Positions 33,984 through 43,306 of a DNA stretch of 64,000 bases are shown here, piece after piece (position 1 is the first letter of the stretch; each line of letters opens with the position of its first letter). The notes below the pieces were generated by a model, which saw only the letters and a list, made by a program, of their open reading frames with translations, had not been told where the DNA came from and did not search any database. A program made the translations under genes and the position numbers. This stretch comes from Candidatus Accumulibacter necessarius (lineage in GTDB: Bacteria; Pseudomonadota; Gammaproteobacteria; Burkholderiales; Rhodocyclaceae), in the NCBI GenBank assembly GCA_017302435.1, contig JAFLDL010000015.1:1-64000 (forward strand), in the 5' to 3' direction.

Positions 33984-34997
33984 TTACAGGAACTTGGTAC
34001 CGATATACCAGAAGATCGCAGCGATCAGGCCCGAGGCCGGAATCGTCAGCACCCAGGCGACCAGCAAGTTCGCGGTGATCGCCCAGCGCACTGCCTTGAC
34101 GTCGGTGGCCGCGCCGACGCCGATGATCGCGCCGGTGATGGTATGCGTCGTCGACACCGGAATGCCACCCAGCGTCGCCAACCCCAGCGTGATTGCTCCG
34201 CCCATCGAGGCACACGAACCGCTGATCGCATTGAGCTTGGTGATCTTGGTCCCCATCGTCTTGACGATTCGCCAGCCACCGAGGTAGGTTCCCCAGGCAA
34301 TCGCGAAGTAGCACGAGTAGATCACCCAGGTGGGCAGCGTCGCGACGTCCTTTGTCGCCACGCCGGCAGTGATCATCAGCAGCCAGATGATGCCGATCGT
34401 CTTTTGCGCGTCGTTGCCGCCGTGGCCCAGGCTGTACGCGGCCGCAGCGAACAACTGCCCGCCCTTGAAGAACTTCCCGGCCTGATACGGCGAGGTGCCG
34501 CGGAAGATCCAGGCGACCAGCACCATCAGCAAGCCACCGATGATCACCCCGACCAGCGGCGAAATGATGATGAACGCGAGGATCTTGCCAAAACCCTCCC
34601 AGACGATCGGCGCCCCCGAACCGGCCTTGGCCACCGTCGCTCCGACCAGCCCACCGACCAGCGCGTGCGAGGACGACGAAGGAATGCCGTAGTACCAGGT
34701 GATGATGTTCCAGGCCAAGGCGCCGATCAAGGCCCCGAAGATCACGTAGTAATCGACGAAGCTCGGGTCTACCGTCCCCTTGCCAATCGTCGCCGCCACC
34801 TTGAGCTGAAACACCCAGAGGGCGGCAAAGTTGAAGAACGCGGCGAACAACACCGCCTGTTTCGGGGTCAGGGCACCGGTCGCGACGATTGTCGAGATGG
34901 AGTTCGCGCCATCGTGAAACCCGTTCATGAAGTCGAACGCCAGCGCAATTGCTATCAGCAGCGCCAACGTCCAGATGCTCATATTTAGGCCTTCCAT
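33984..34997 (-). CDS. pit: Inorganic phosphate transporter, Pit family (337 aa)
   Basis: A shorter Pit with about ten membrane helices. Both signature halves are intact: FDFMNGFHDGANSIST at the N-terminus and the SLGHGGNDAQKTIG segment in the second half, with PVSTTHTITGA. This class includes low-affinity Pit proteins often coupled to protons and metal-phosphate. The start may be ATG 34997 (GAGAGG 9 nt upstream) or ATG 34982 (GGAAGG 7 nt upstream). It is flanked by DUF47 genes in one operon, 13 bp and 106 bp away. Confidence 0.92.
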   Translation of the reverse strand: MEGLNMSIWTLALLIAIALAFDFMNGFHDGANSISTIVATGALTPKQAVLFAAFFNFAALWVFQLKVAATIGKGTVDPSFVDYYVIFGALIGALAWNIITWYYGIPSSSSHALVGGLVGATVAKAGSGAPIVWEGFGKILAFIIISPLVGVIIGGLLMVLVAWIFRGTSPYQAGKFFKGGQLFAAAAYSLGHGGNDAQKTIGIIWLLMITAGVATKDVATLPTWVIYSCYFAIAWGTYLGGWRIVKTMGTKITKLNAISGSCASMGGAITLGLATLGGIPVSTTHTITGAIIGVGAATDVKAVRWAITANLLVAWVLTIPASGLIAAIFWYIGTKFL

Positions 34998-35010
34998 TTT
35001 CGGCTACCTC

Positions 35011-35649
35011 TCAGGAGTTTTCGATCAGGATCTCTTCGATCATCTTCGCCGCTTCCTGACAGCAGTCGAGGACCTCTTCCTGAAGCGAGTAGAACTCCCG
35101 CATCTTCATCGTCTGCCACACGTTTGCGCCCTCCTGAAACAGTGCGGTGATCGCCTTGTGCTGCACCTTGTCGGCCTTCGACTCGATTTCCTCGATCTCC
35201 TTGCACAGATTGAGCGTTTCCGCGCCACGAGCCTTGTCTCCCAGCGCGGCGACCGCACGGTTCAGACGCAAGCAGGCGTCGGCACTCAGGGAAGCCATCT
35301 CGCGCGCTTCGACCGTCGACTGTTTGATGCTGTACATGCCCACCGCATTGGCAACGCTCTGCAGAACGTTCAGGGTCATGTCGAGATCGCTGATCAGCGA
35401 GTGAATCTGGTCCCGGTTGATCGGCGTCGTGAAGGACTGATGCAGGCGCTCGATGACCTTGTTCTTTATTTGATCCCCATTGTGCTCGTGTTCATTGACT
35501 TCGGCGACCAGGGCCGCAAGGTTTGCACCCGCATCACCCAAGCCATTGACCAGACGCAGCGTCGCGTTGGCCCCGGCGACGACCTGTTCGGAATGCGCTG
35601 CGAGAAGTTCAAAGAATTCCTTGCGTTGCGGCATCAGACTGCTAAACAT
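35011..35649 (-). CDS. DUF47 PhoU-like protein, first gene of the DUF47-Pit-DUF47 operon
   Basis: A 212-residue helical protein (QRKEFFELLAAHSEQVVAGAN, later TPINRDQIHSLISDLDM and EFYSLQEEVLDCCQEAAK). The family is expected to bind phosphate-related ligands or Pit itself. A very strong ribosome-binding site, GGGAGG, lies about 4 nt before the ATG. It precedes pit by 13 bp. It is clearly a paralogue of the 33242 protein, so the operon probably arose by duplication. Confidence 0.9.
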   Translation of the reverse strand: MFSSLMPQRKEFFELLAAHSEQVVAGANATLRLVNGLGDAGANLAALVAEVNEHEHNGDQIKNKVIERLHQSFTTPINRDQIHSLISDLDMTLNVLQSVANAVGMYSIKQSTVEAREMASLSADACLRLNRAVAALGDKARGAETLNLCKEIEEIESKADKVQHKAITALFQEGANVWQTMKMREFYSLQEEVLDCCQEAAKMIEEILIENS

Positions 35650-35839
35650 ACGACCTCCCTTGGTTATCTGCTCTTGCGAGCACCACTCAGTTAAGGCTGC
35701 CCACGCCGATCGATTGTCGGCGCCACGTCAGCTACTACAAAAATCAAGTGCGGCAATGGACGTCCCGCAAGAAAAACCTTGCCGGTGAAGCGCTGCAGAC
35801 CATCCATTGCCCCCAGTATCCACCCCGATCTCTACCCCC

Positions 35840-36649
35840 TCAGCCCTTCTTCTTGCTCTTCGATACGGTCGAGAGTGCGGCCAGCAACTCCTTCATCTGC
35901 TCGAGCCTCTGCTCGGCAAACAGGCGTACGCCGGCACGCAGGATGTCGGACTTGCTCGCGGCCCAACCCGCAGCCTTCGACAGTTCGGCGCGCACGGCCT
36001 CGATCGCGGCCTCTTCGCTCTTCAGCAGCTCAACCGTGTAACGGACGAGTTTGTCGCCTTTTTCCTTGGCCGCCTTTTCGAGCTTCTCGACGGCTTCCTC
36101 GATCTCGGCCTTGACAGCCTTCTTGCCTGTGGGCTCCTTTGCCAGGGCTGGCGCAGCGGCTACCGCCTCGGTCTTGGCCGGCTTCTCGGGCACGCTCGCT
36201 TTGGCCGCTGCGGTCTTCTTGCTCACCGCCTTCGCTGCAGGCGTGGTGCCAGCCGCCGGCGGGGCTTCTTTTGCTTCAGCCTTCTTGCTGGCCTTGGGTG
36301 CTTTCGCAGCGGTCACCGGCGTCACGTCGGCAGCCGGTTTGGTGGCGGCCTTGGTCGCGACTGACTTCGTCGCGGCCGGTTTGGCGGCAGTCGTCTGGGC
36401 TGCTGGCGCCTTGCCGGGCTTGCTGGCAGCCGGCTTGGCGGCCGCAGTCTTGGCAACAGCCTTGCGCGGCGGTGCCGCGACAACGGGAGCTTCGACTTCG
36501 CGCGCGGCAGCAACAGGAGCCTCGGGCTCCGGTGGCTCGACCAGGGGAACGTCGGTTGCCACCAGACGCTCGGCGAGCGACGCGTCTTCCTTTTTCAGGC
36601 TGGCCCGCAAAGCGGTCTTGTTGCTGCTGTTACGTGTAGGTGTCGTCAT
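35840..36649 (-). CDS. Histone H1-like Ala/Lys/Pro-rich protein, partner of ParA
   Basis: A 269-residue protein in three parts: a short N-terminal region (LKKEDASLAERLVATDVPL), a long disordered stretch of AAKPAA/KPAA-type repeats (about residues 60-190), and a helical C-terminal domain (EIEEAVEKLEKAAKEKGDKL, later ILRAGVRLFAEQRLEQMKELLAAL). KPAA repeats bind DNA in PhaF, AlgP and histone H1-like proteins. Its ATG shares one base with the ParA stop (TGATG), so the two are co-translated. It could be a nucleoid-to-cargo adapter; the cargo is not known. Confidence 0.72.
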   Translation of the reverse strand: MTTPTRNSSNKTALRASLKKEDASLAERLVATDVPLVEPPEPEAPVAAAREVEAPVVAAPPRKAVAKTAAAKPAASKPGKAPAAQTTAAKPAATKSVATKAATKPAADVTPVTAAKAPKASKKAEAKEAPPAAGTTPAAKAVSKKTAAAKASVPEKPAKTEAVAAAPALAKEPTGKKAVKAEIEEAVEKLEKAAKEKGDKLVRYTVELLKSEEAAIEAVRAELSKAAGWAASKSDILRAGVRLFAEQRLEQMKELLAALSTVSKSKKKG

Positions 36650-37314
36650 CAGGTGTCTCCCAGTTGTTTAAGAACGGCTGCGATCAGCTTGCGGACTTCT
36701 TCCTGTGCGGCCTCAGCGGCAGGACCGAGCTGAAAGACGGATGCCCCGATCACCGCACTTTGCGCATAAGCGTTTCGCTGGCAGAGCATAGCATCGAGGA
36801 TCGGCAAGGTAAATTCATGCAACAGTTCCAGCACATCCGTTGCCAACGCCGTGTTTTGCACACGATTGGGGAGAATGCAGCCGTGCAGGCGATGGCTTTG
36901 CTCCATGCGATTGAGGATCAAGCGCTCGACCGCAAGAGTCGACCAAAGGTCGGTCGGGCTCGGCACCGCCGGGATCAACGCCAGGTGCGCCACCGCGAGC
37001 GCGGCGAGAGTCGATGGATGGTAGATCGACGGCGGGGTGTCGAGTACGACGTAATCCGCTTCCTGCTGCAGTTCTGCAACGTGCTTGATCAGTTCCAGAC
37101 CCGACATCTTGCGCACGTCGAGTTGCAGATCGGAATCGAGCAGAGGGGCCGACTCGGCCCAGCGAAACGCGCTTTCCTGCGGATCCAGGTCCACCAGCAG
37201 CACTGAAGCACCAATGGCGTGGAACCCCCCCCCAAGTTGCATGGCCACCGTGGTCTTTCCCGCCCCGCCTTTCTGTGAGACGACGGCGACGACCCGACCT
37301 AGTGACATTGACAT
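36649..37314 (-). CDS. ParA/MinD-family ATPase
   Basis: A 221-residue ATPase with the deviant Walker A KGGAGKTT (residues 15-22, signature Lys15), the switch VDLDPQESA and DTPPS motifs. Proteins of this size without an N-terminal HTH move plasmids, chemoreceptor clusters, carboxysomes or other cargo on the nucleoid. It is not next to a ParB gene, so it is not an ordinary chromosome or plasmid partition locus. The start at 37314 fits the fold and AAGG lies 8 nt upstream. The next gene, coupled to it, encodes a KPAA-rich DNA-binding-type protein. Confidence 0.88.
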   Translation of the reverse strand: MSMSLGRVVAVVSQKGGAGKTTVAMQLGGGFHAIGASVLLVDLDPQESAFRWAESAPLLDSDLQLDVRKMSGLELIKHVAELQQEADYVVLDTPPSIYHPSTLAALAVAHLALIPAVPSPTDLWSTLAVERLILNRMEQSHRLHGCILPNRVQNTALATDVLELLHEFTLPILDAMLCQRNAYAQSAVIGASVFQLGPAAEAAQEEVRKLIAAVLKQLGDT

Positions 37315-37363
37315 GACACATGCCTTTTGAGGAGCTTGTTGATGTGAACCTGCATAACTGATT

Positions 37364-37391
37364 ATTATCCCACTGAAAAAAAAACGGACAA
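37364..37391 (-). promoter_or_regulatory. Candidate promoter of the parA operon
   Basis: On the minus strand TTGTCC (37391-37386) and GATAAT (37369-37364) are spaced 16 bp apart, with a T-tract between them. Transcription would start near 37357, giving a leader of about 43 nt before the ATG at 37314. Confidence 0.5.
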
Positions 37392-37581
37392 GGCGAATTG
37401 GTCTTGAAAAGGGCCATGAAATGGGCCATTTTTTGCCAAACACCCCGGTTTCTGACTTAAGTCAACGAATGCCCGCAAGCGAGCAAGCCATGACGGGGCA
37501 AGAACACGCGCCAGACCGGTAGTCGACGCGGGGGGAGCGTTGGCGGCCAGGCTTGTGCGGCGAGTGGCGCATGGCGCGCGC

Positions 37582-40275
37582 TCAGCCGTCGGCAAGAATG
37601 TTGAGTGTCCTGGCCCTAAACACGGCTTCACGGCGGCTCGATGCGCGTAGCTTGCGGTAGATGTTCTGGGTATGCCGCTTCACCGTCGCGCGTGAAATGC
37701 ACAGTTCCTCCGAAATTTCGACGTTGCTCAGCCTGACAGCGAGCAGTTTGAGGATCTTCAATTCGCGCCGGGTGAGGTCGGCACCCACTTGCTGCCGACC
37801 CGCACTCACGAGCCAGTCGTCGTTGAACGCAGAAAGAACCTGCGCGACGTAGCGCTCATTGCCTCCGCCAGGGTCCAGGCGCTTGAGCGGTTGCAGCAGC
37901 TCCTGCCCCTGATCGACGAACAGCCGGATGAAGCCCCCGGGCTGCGCGAGAGCCACGGCACGACCCAGCCGATCACAGGCTGCGTCCTGTTCACCCAGCG
38001 CATACTGCAGTACGGCTTGCAAGGCGAACACCTCGATGAGGAAGCGAACGTTATGCCTGGCTGTGAGTTCAGCCTCCAGCAACTGCAGGAGACGAGCAGC
38101 CTGCTCTCGGCTCTCGGCAGTGCCTTCGGCGATCCACACCCGGGCCAGCGTCAGGTGGGGGGCATTGAAGAAGTGATAGACGAACTGCACCGGCCCCGGA
38201 TCGAAGTTCCGAGCCCACGCCCGCGCCTCATCGACGCGCCCCTGGCGCAGTGCGAGCTCAGCCTGGCAGGCCTGGGCACGAAACAACGCCGGAGAATCGC
38301 CGTTGCGCAGCAGATGCTCGCAGACTGCATCGACGATCTCGCGCGCCCTGTCGGCCTGCCCCAGCGCCTGATAGACCGCTGCCAAGACAAATGAGATTTC
38401 GGTCCGGTAGCCGAGACGCGGCGCCTGCTGCGGCGCGAGTGCCGGCAGCAGCGTCGCCTCCGCCAGTGCCAGCTCGTTGCGTTGATACTGGACAAGACCG
38501 TGGAAGTACCGCCCGAGGCCAAGGCCGCCATCGCTGCCGATGTCGGTCTCGGTCAGCTTATAGCGCTGATTGGCGGTCCACTGCAGCGCAGACAGGTCGG
38601 CCGCCATCCAGTCGAGGAAACACAGCGTCGCCACCAGCGGCGCCTGCGAGGTATCGATCGGTCCCGACGCACGCGCCAGCACCTGATGAATCCACTGCCG
38701 CGCGCCGACCAGGTCGCCGCTCATCTGCCGTGCGCCGGCAACCATCGCCTGGGCGGTGACACGTGCCTGCATGCAGTCGGCAGGCAAGCGCTGCAGCGCC
38801 TGCTCGGCGCACGCCATGGCACGGTCGGCCTGCCCCTCGAGGTAGCTCTGCAGACTGCGTAGCGCCAGGACGCTGCCGCAGACCAGATCGAGAACGGGTA
38901 GCGCCAACGCCCCGGCATCACTCTCGACGAGCCTCTCGATTCGATCCAGAACCGCCGGAGTCTCAAGCTGGCGCCCCTGGTGATGAATCAACCAGGCTTT
39001 CAGCAGCAGCATTTCGGGGTCGTTCTCGATCGTGTCCGCTGGCAGCAGGCGCAGGCAACGCTCTAGCCGATGGCGCTGCCCCCGGTCAAGGAGTGCGCCT
39101 TGATGACGGGCCAGAAGGCGCGCCGCGGCGACCGCACCCTGACCGGCGAGCGCCTGCGGGATCGCTTCTTCAAGCAACGACTGCGATTCCAGCCAGCTTG
39201 CCGCCCGCCAATGGAGTTCAGCAATCTCGACTGCTGCATACTGTTTGCCAAGCTGGCGCTGCAGGAACTCCTGAAACAGCCGATGGTAGCGATACCACTC
39301 AAGTTTGTCGTCGACGGCAATGCCAAGGATTGCGCCACTCGCCACCAGCTGGATGAACTCCTGGCCATCCAGCTGTCCTTCAACCCGGCCGCCCGCCCCC
39401 AGCAGCTCATCGCACAGGGGCACACAAAAGCGGTCGAGGATCGAGGCTCTGAGCAGACAGTCACGCGCCATGTCGGACTGCTGTGAAAGCACTTCCTCGG
39501 TGAAATACTGCTGTACCTGTGGGGTGGCACCACTGAAGCCGCGCCCGAGTTCATCAATGCTCATACCCTGGCGCAGCGCCAGGGCCGCGAGACGAACACC
39601 AACCGGCCACCCCTCGCTGCGATGCTGCAAGGTCTCGAGGGATGCGCCTACAAGCGTACGCCCGGAACAACGTTGAATCAGGATGGCCGTCTCGCGCTCA
39701 CTGAACTGGAGGTCGCCCATGCGCACCTCGCTCATCGCCTCGCGAGCGCGCAGCGCTCCGAGCGCAAGCTGGGGATCGTGACGAGTGATCACCACCAGGT
39801 GTAGCCCATCCGCCGGATGCGCCAGCAAGCGGTCGAGCAAGGCATGGGTCTGTGACGAACGGATACGATGAAAGTCGTCGAGCACCAGCACAAGCGGTGC
39901 GGACAGCGCTTCGAGATCGTTGCTCAGGCAACCGGCAAGAGCCGCCAGCGACGGTGGCTGCCCGACGTTGAGGTAGTCAAGCGTGTCAACGCAGGCATTG
40001 GGACACACCGTCCGCGCAGCGGCGACCAGGTAGTTGACGAAAACAACCAGGTCACTGTCTTCGGCGTCGAGTGACAGCCAGGCGGACAGGCCATCGCGGC
40101 CAGCCAGCCAGTGCGCAATGAGCGAAGTCTTGCCATACCCGGCAGGCGCCGCAAGCAGGGTCAACGGCAGCGCGCTGCCCTCTTCCAGCCGGGTCAGCAA
40201 CTCGCCGCGCGCAACGAAGTCACCGGGGACCCGAGGACGATGCAGCTTGCTGCGGATGATCTGGACGGAGGGCAT
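37582..40275 (-). CDS. Large LuxR-family regulator with N-terminal STAND ATPase (MalT-like)
   Basis: An 897-residue signal-transduction ATPase. Residues about 35-45 hold the P-loop APAGYGKTSL, a NACHT/STAND NTPase region follows, then a long helical repeat region (TPR/SPW-like, about 380-820), and a C-terminal LuxR HTH (LTRRELKILKLLA, VEISEELCISRATVKRHTQNI). MalT-type regulators bind an inducer and ATP, oligomerise and activate transcription. The inducer is unknown. The start at 40275 is supported by AGG 5 nt upstream; the frame continues to 40404. It lies upstream of parA in the same direction, but 267 bp away with a separate promoter. Confidence 0.9.
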   Translation of the reverse strand: MPSVQIIRSKLHRPRVPGDFVARGELLTRLEEGSALPLTLLAAPAGYGKTSLIAHWLAGRDGLSAWLSLDAEDSDLVVFVNYLVAAARTVCPNACVDTLDYLNVGQPPSLAALAGCLSNDLEALSAPLVLVLDDFHRIRSSQTHALLDRLLAHPADGLHLVVITRHDPQLALGALRAREAMSEVRMGDLQFSERETAILIQRCSGRTLVGASLETLQHRSEGWPVGVRLAALALRQGMSIDELGRGFSGATPQVQQYFTEEVLSQQSDMARDCLLRASILDRFCVPLCDELLGAGGRVEGQLDGQEFIQLVASGAILGIAVDDKLEWYRYHRLFQEFLQRQLGKQYAAVEIAELHWRAASWLESQSLLEEAIPQALAGQGAVAAARLLARHQGALLDRGQRHRLERCLRLLPADTIENDPEMLLLKAWLIHHQGRQLETPAVLDRIERLVESDAGALALPVLDLVCGSVLALRSLQSYLEGQADRAMACAEQALQRLPADCMQARVTAQAMVAGARQMSGDLVGARQWIHQVLARASGPIDTSQAPLVATLCFLDWMAADLSALQWTANQRYKLTETDIGSDGGLGLGRYFHGLVQYQRNELALAEATLLPALAPQQAPRLGYRTEISFVLAAVYQALGQADRAREIVDAVCEHLLRNGDSPALFRAQACQAELALRQGRVDEARAWARNFDPGPVQFVYHFFNAPHLTLARVWIAEGTAESREQAARLLQLLEAELTARHNVRFLIEVFALQAVLQYALGEQDAACDRLGRAVALAQPGGFIRLFVDQGQELLQPLKRLDPGGGNERYVAQVLSAFNDDWLVSAGRQQVGADLTRRELKILKLLAVRLSNVEISEELCISRATVKRHTQNIYRKLRASSRREAVFRARTLNILADG

Positions 40276-40429
40276 GTCAACCTGACCCGGCGGCCGCAAC
40301 CTGAACTGAACGGCGCCGTGTGAACTGAAAGAACGCGATGATACGTCAGGCAAAGGGAAGTGCGTATTCATTCCGGCGCTGATTCGCTGCCCGGCTGGTG
40401 CCATACAGGCAACGACAGGATGTCGTCCG

Positions 40430-41332
40430 TCAGCGCTTCGCTAGGTCGAGCAGTCTTTCGATCTGCGCGTCCTTGTCCTGCCAGAGTTGCTGCATCCACT
40501 GCTGGAAGGCATCGCGAACTGCCGGGTCACCGGCGTAGTCGCCAGTCGCCAGATGCCTGGGCACCGGCAGTGTCTGCACACGAACCTGCACGCGCTTCAT
40601 CCTGCCGCAGAGGAACTGCCAGAAATTCGGCGCACCGTCGGGATAGACGATGGTCACATCGAGAATGGCGTGGAACCTGTCACCCATGACATTCAGCGCC
40701 AGCGCGATGCCACCGGATTTGGGCTTCAGCAGGTGGCGATAGGGTGACTGCTGCTGCCGATGCTTGGCCGGAGTGAAGCGGGTACCCTCACAGAAATTCA
40801 TGACACTCGTCGGGATCAGCGAAAACCTCTCGCAGGCCAGCCGGGTTGCTTCCTGGTCCCGGCCACGCAGTTCCGGACGCGCCTTGAGGACTTCTTCACT
40901 GTGTCGACGCATGAAGGGAAAGTCGAGTGCCCACCACGCCAGCCCCATCACCGGCACCCAAATCAGCTGTTGCTTGAGGAAGAACTTGAGCAGCGGAATG
41001 CGCCGCGTCAGAAGGTGCTGCAGCACCAGGATGTCGGCCCACGATTGATGATTGCAGTTGACCAGATACCAGCCGCGCGGATCGAGACCTGCGATGCCCT
41101 CGACATCCCAGCTTGCTTTCTGGGTGAGCGCCATCCAGCCACTGTTGCATGCAATCCACGCCTCCGCGATGCGCACGAGCAGCGGGTCGAGGCGCAGGCG
41201 GACAGCCGTGAACGGCAGCATCAGCTTGAGCATGGCCAGAAGCAGGAGAAGGGGCACCCAGATCAAAGAGTTGACTGCCAGCAGCAGGGACGCGAACAGG
41301 CCGATCAGCGGCGCGGGGAGAGAATTCAGCAT
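40430..41332 (-). CDS. Lysophospholipid acyltransferase family protein (PlsC-like)
   Basis: A 300-residue inner-membrane protein with an N-terminal hydrophobic hairpin (about residues 5-45) and the HX4D catalytic motif NHQSWAD, followed by FPFMRRHS and the FCEGTRF motif of glycerophosphate acyltransferases. It is closest in layout to the YihG-type acyltransferases, which act on lysophospholipids. The ATG at 41332 was chosen because the membrane segment starts there; the frame extends to 41446. It lies 22 bp after rbgA. Confidence 0.87.
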   Translation of the reverse strand: MLNSLPAPLIGLFASLLLAVNSLIWVPLLLLLAMLKLMLPFTAVRLRLDPLLVRIAEAWIACNSGWMALTQKASWDVEGIAGLDPRGWYLVNCNHQSWADILVLQHLLTRRIPLLKFFLKQQLIWVPVMGLAWWALDFPFMRRHSEEVLKARPELRGRDQEATRLACERFSLIPTSVMNFCEGTRFTPAKHRQQQSPYRHLLKPKSGGIALALNVMGDRFHAILDVTIVYPDGAPNFWQFLCGRMKRVQVRVQTLPVPRHLATGDYAGDPAVRDAFQQWMQQLWQDKDAQIERLLDLAKR

Positions 41333-41354
41333 CGGCCAGGCGGGCGTGCCCCCG

Positions 41355-42293
41355 CTACTCGTCGGTTTCCGGGCCGGCCGGCAAGTCCCTGTCCGGCGCC
41401 AGCTGCGGGTTTTCCGTCTGGCCAAGTTCGGCCGCCAGCATGACACTGCGCGTCATCGGCGTCTCCAGGCTGACGCGCCCGAGCAGGCCATCGCGGTAGT
41501 CCTGCAGCAGCACTTTCGCGGCTTTCCCGAGATCGGCTTCGCCGCCGCGCATGCGCAGGCCGCGCCGTTTGGCGATTCCCTCGATCACCGCCACCGCGTC
41601 GATGTCAGCGTGGCCCTCGGCCGGGAGGCCGTAGCGCTTCGCGAGCAGCGCCGGGTAGCGGGCGAGCAGCAGGCCGGCAAGAAAGGTCGCGACCTCCTCG
41701 TCGATCATCGCGTTGCGACCGACGGCATTGCTGGCGGCGAGCATCAGGCCGTCACTCGGATGCTCGATCTTCGGCCACAGCAACCCGGGGGTATCGGTGA
41801 TCGAATGCCGGACGTCGAGCTGCGAAGTCTGCTGCGACCGGGTGACCGCCGGTTCATCGCCAACCTTGGCCAGTTTGCGCTTGAGGACGACATTCATCAG
41901 CGTCGATTTACCGACGTTCGGGATGCCCATTATCATCATCCGCAATGGCTTGGTGCTTTCCTTGCGATGCGGCGCCAGGGTCTGGCAGAGGGCGGGGAGG
42001 CGTGCCAGGTCGCCGGGCTTCTTGCACGACACGGCCACCGCGCGTACCCCCTCCTGGCGGTTGTAGTAGTCGATCCACGCCTGCGTGATCAACGGGTCGG
42101 CCAGATCGGCCTTGTTGAGCACCTTCAGGCAGGGACGCTGGCGATGCAGGCGGAGTTCGTGCACCATCGGATTGGTGCTGGCCTCAGGTAGACGCGCATC
42201 GACCACCTCGATGACGACGTCGATCGAAGCCATCGTCTCGGCTGCCTTCTTGCGCGCCGAAGTCATGTGACCGGGGTACCACTGAATGGCCAT
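41355..42293 (-). CDS. rbgA: Ribosome biogenesis GTPase RbgA/YlqF
   Basis: A 312-residue circularly permuted GTPase: the G4 motif NKAD precedes the P-loop GIPNVGKST and the G3 DTPG. It starts MAIQWYPGHM, the family hallmark. RbgA-type GTPases assist late assembly of the large ribosomal subunit. The start at 42293 fits; the frame continues to 42377. It is divergent from a methyltransferase gene and precedes the acyltransferase gene. Confidence 0.93.
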   Translation of the reverse strand: MAIQWYPGHMTSARKKAAETMASIDVVIEVVDARLPEASTNPMVHELRLHRQRPCLKVLNKADLADPLITQAWIDYYNRQEGVRAVAVSCKKPGDLARLPALCQTLAPHRKESTKPLRMMIMGIPNVGKSTLMNVVLKRKLAKVGDEPAVTRSQQTSQLDVRHSITDTPGLLWPKIEHPSDGLMLAASNAVGRNAMIDEEVATFLAGLLLARYPALLAKRYGLPAEGHADIDAVAVIEGIAKRRGLRMRGGEADLGKAAKVLLQDYRDGLLGRVSLETPMTRSVMLAAELGQTENPQLAPDRDLPAGPETDE

Positions 42294-42421
42294 GAGAGGT
42301 CCGACTGCCTGAAAGTTGTCATTATCCCACCTGTGCGCCCGCCTCGCTGCTCCTCCTGCGGCCACAAGCGCCGGCAAAGCGCTAAAATGCAGCCCTCTTC
42401 CCCACCAGCGTCAGGAAATTC

Positions 42422-43246
42422 TTGTCGGCAATCCCCGAAATCAGGCCGGACCAGTCGGTCGAGCTGCTCAAGGAGCTGCACATCCTGACCCGCGACGGCA
42501 AGCTCAACCAGGACAGCCGGCGCAAGCTGAAGCAGGTCTATCACCTCGTTCACTTCATCGAGCCACTGCTCGCCGAACTTTCTGCGGCCGGTAGCAGCCT
42601 GACCCTGGCCGATCACGGCGCGGGCAAATCCTACCTTGGCTTCATCCTCTATGACCTCTTCTTCAAGCGCCGCCAGGCTGGCCACATCTACGGCGTCGAG
42701 GCGCGCGAGGAACTCGTCGAAAGTTCTCGCAGCCTGGCCAGTCGCCTCGGCTTCACGCGCATGTCCTTCCTCGCCCTGCGAGTCGATCACGCGATCGATT
42801 CGCAGGCGCTGCCAACAGTCATCGACATCGTCACTGCGCTGCATGCCTGCGATAGGGCAACTGACGATGCGATCCGCTTCGCCCTCCAGAAGCGGTCGCA
42901 GTTCATCGTCCTCGTGCCGTGCTGCCAGGCCGAAGTCGCCACCCTGCTCCGCGGCAAGAAGAATGAATCCTTAGCCAGGACATCGCTGTCGGAACTCTGG
43001 CGGCATCCGATCCACACCCGCGAATTCGGCAGCCTGGTCACCAACGCCCTCCGCTGCCTGCAGCTCGAAGCGCATGGCTACCAAGTGACGGTCACGGAAC
43101 TCGTCGGCTGGGAGCACTCGCTGAAAAACGAGCTGATCATCGCCAGATACACCGGCGCATCGCGTCACAACGCTGCAGTGCGGCTCGAACAGATCCTGCA
43201 TGAACTGAATCTTCTGGACGAGCTGCGGGCCCGTTTCATCGATTGA
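42422..43246 (+). CDS. SAM-dependent methyltransferase (PF13679-like)
   Basis: A 274-residue protein with motif I as LADHGAGKSYLGFILYDL and a cysteine region, VLVPCCQAEV. Proteins of this group resemble the methyltransferase-like RNA-modifying family and are conserved in betaproteobacteria. The start is TTG at 42422, supported by AGGA 5 nt upstream. A TAAAAT at 42383-42388 may be its -10. The substrate is unknown. Confidence 0.8.
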   Translation: MSAIPEIRPDQSVELLKELHILTRDGKLNQDSRRKLKQVYHLVHFIEPLLAELSAAGSSLTLADHGAGKSYLGFILYDLFFKRRQAGHIYGVEAREELVESSRSLASRLGFTRMSFLALRVDHAIDSQALPTVIDIVTALHACDRATDDAIRFALQKRSQFIVLVPCCQAEVATLLRGKKNESLARTSLSELWRHPIHTREFGSLVTNALRCLQLEAHGYQVTVTELVGWEHSLKNELIIARYTGASRHNAAVRLEQILHELNLLDELRARFID

Positions 43247-43306
43247 CCAGTCGATGCACCACCTGCACGCGCATTGAGCCGGCGAGCCGGCAAACAAGGA
43301 CCGTGA

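Noticed and set aside
33984-35649. Pho box (CTGTCAT repeats) near the Pit operons
   Set aside because: No convincing tandem CTGTCAT-like sequence was found before either operon.
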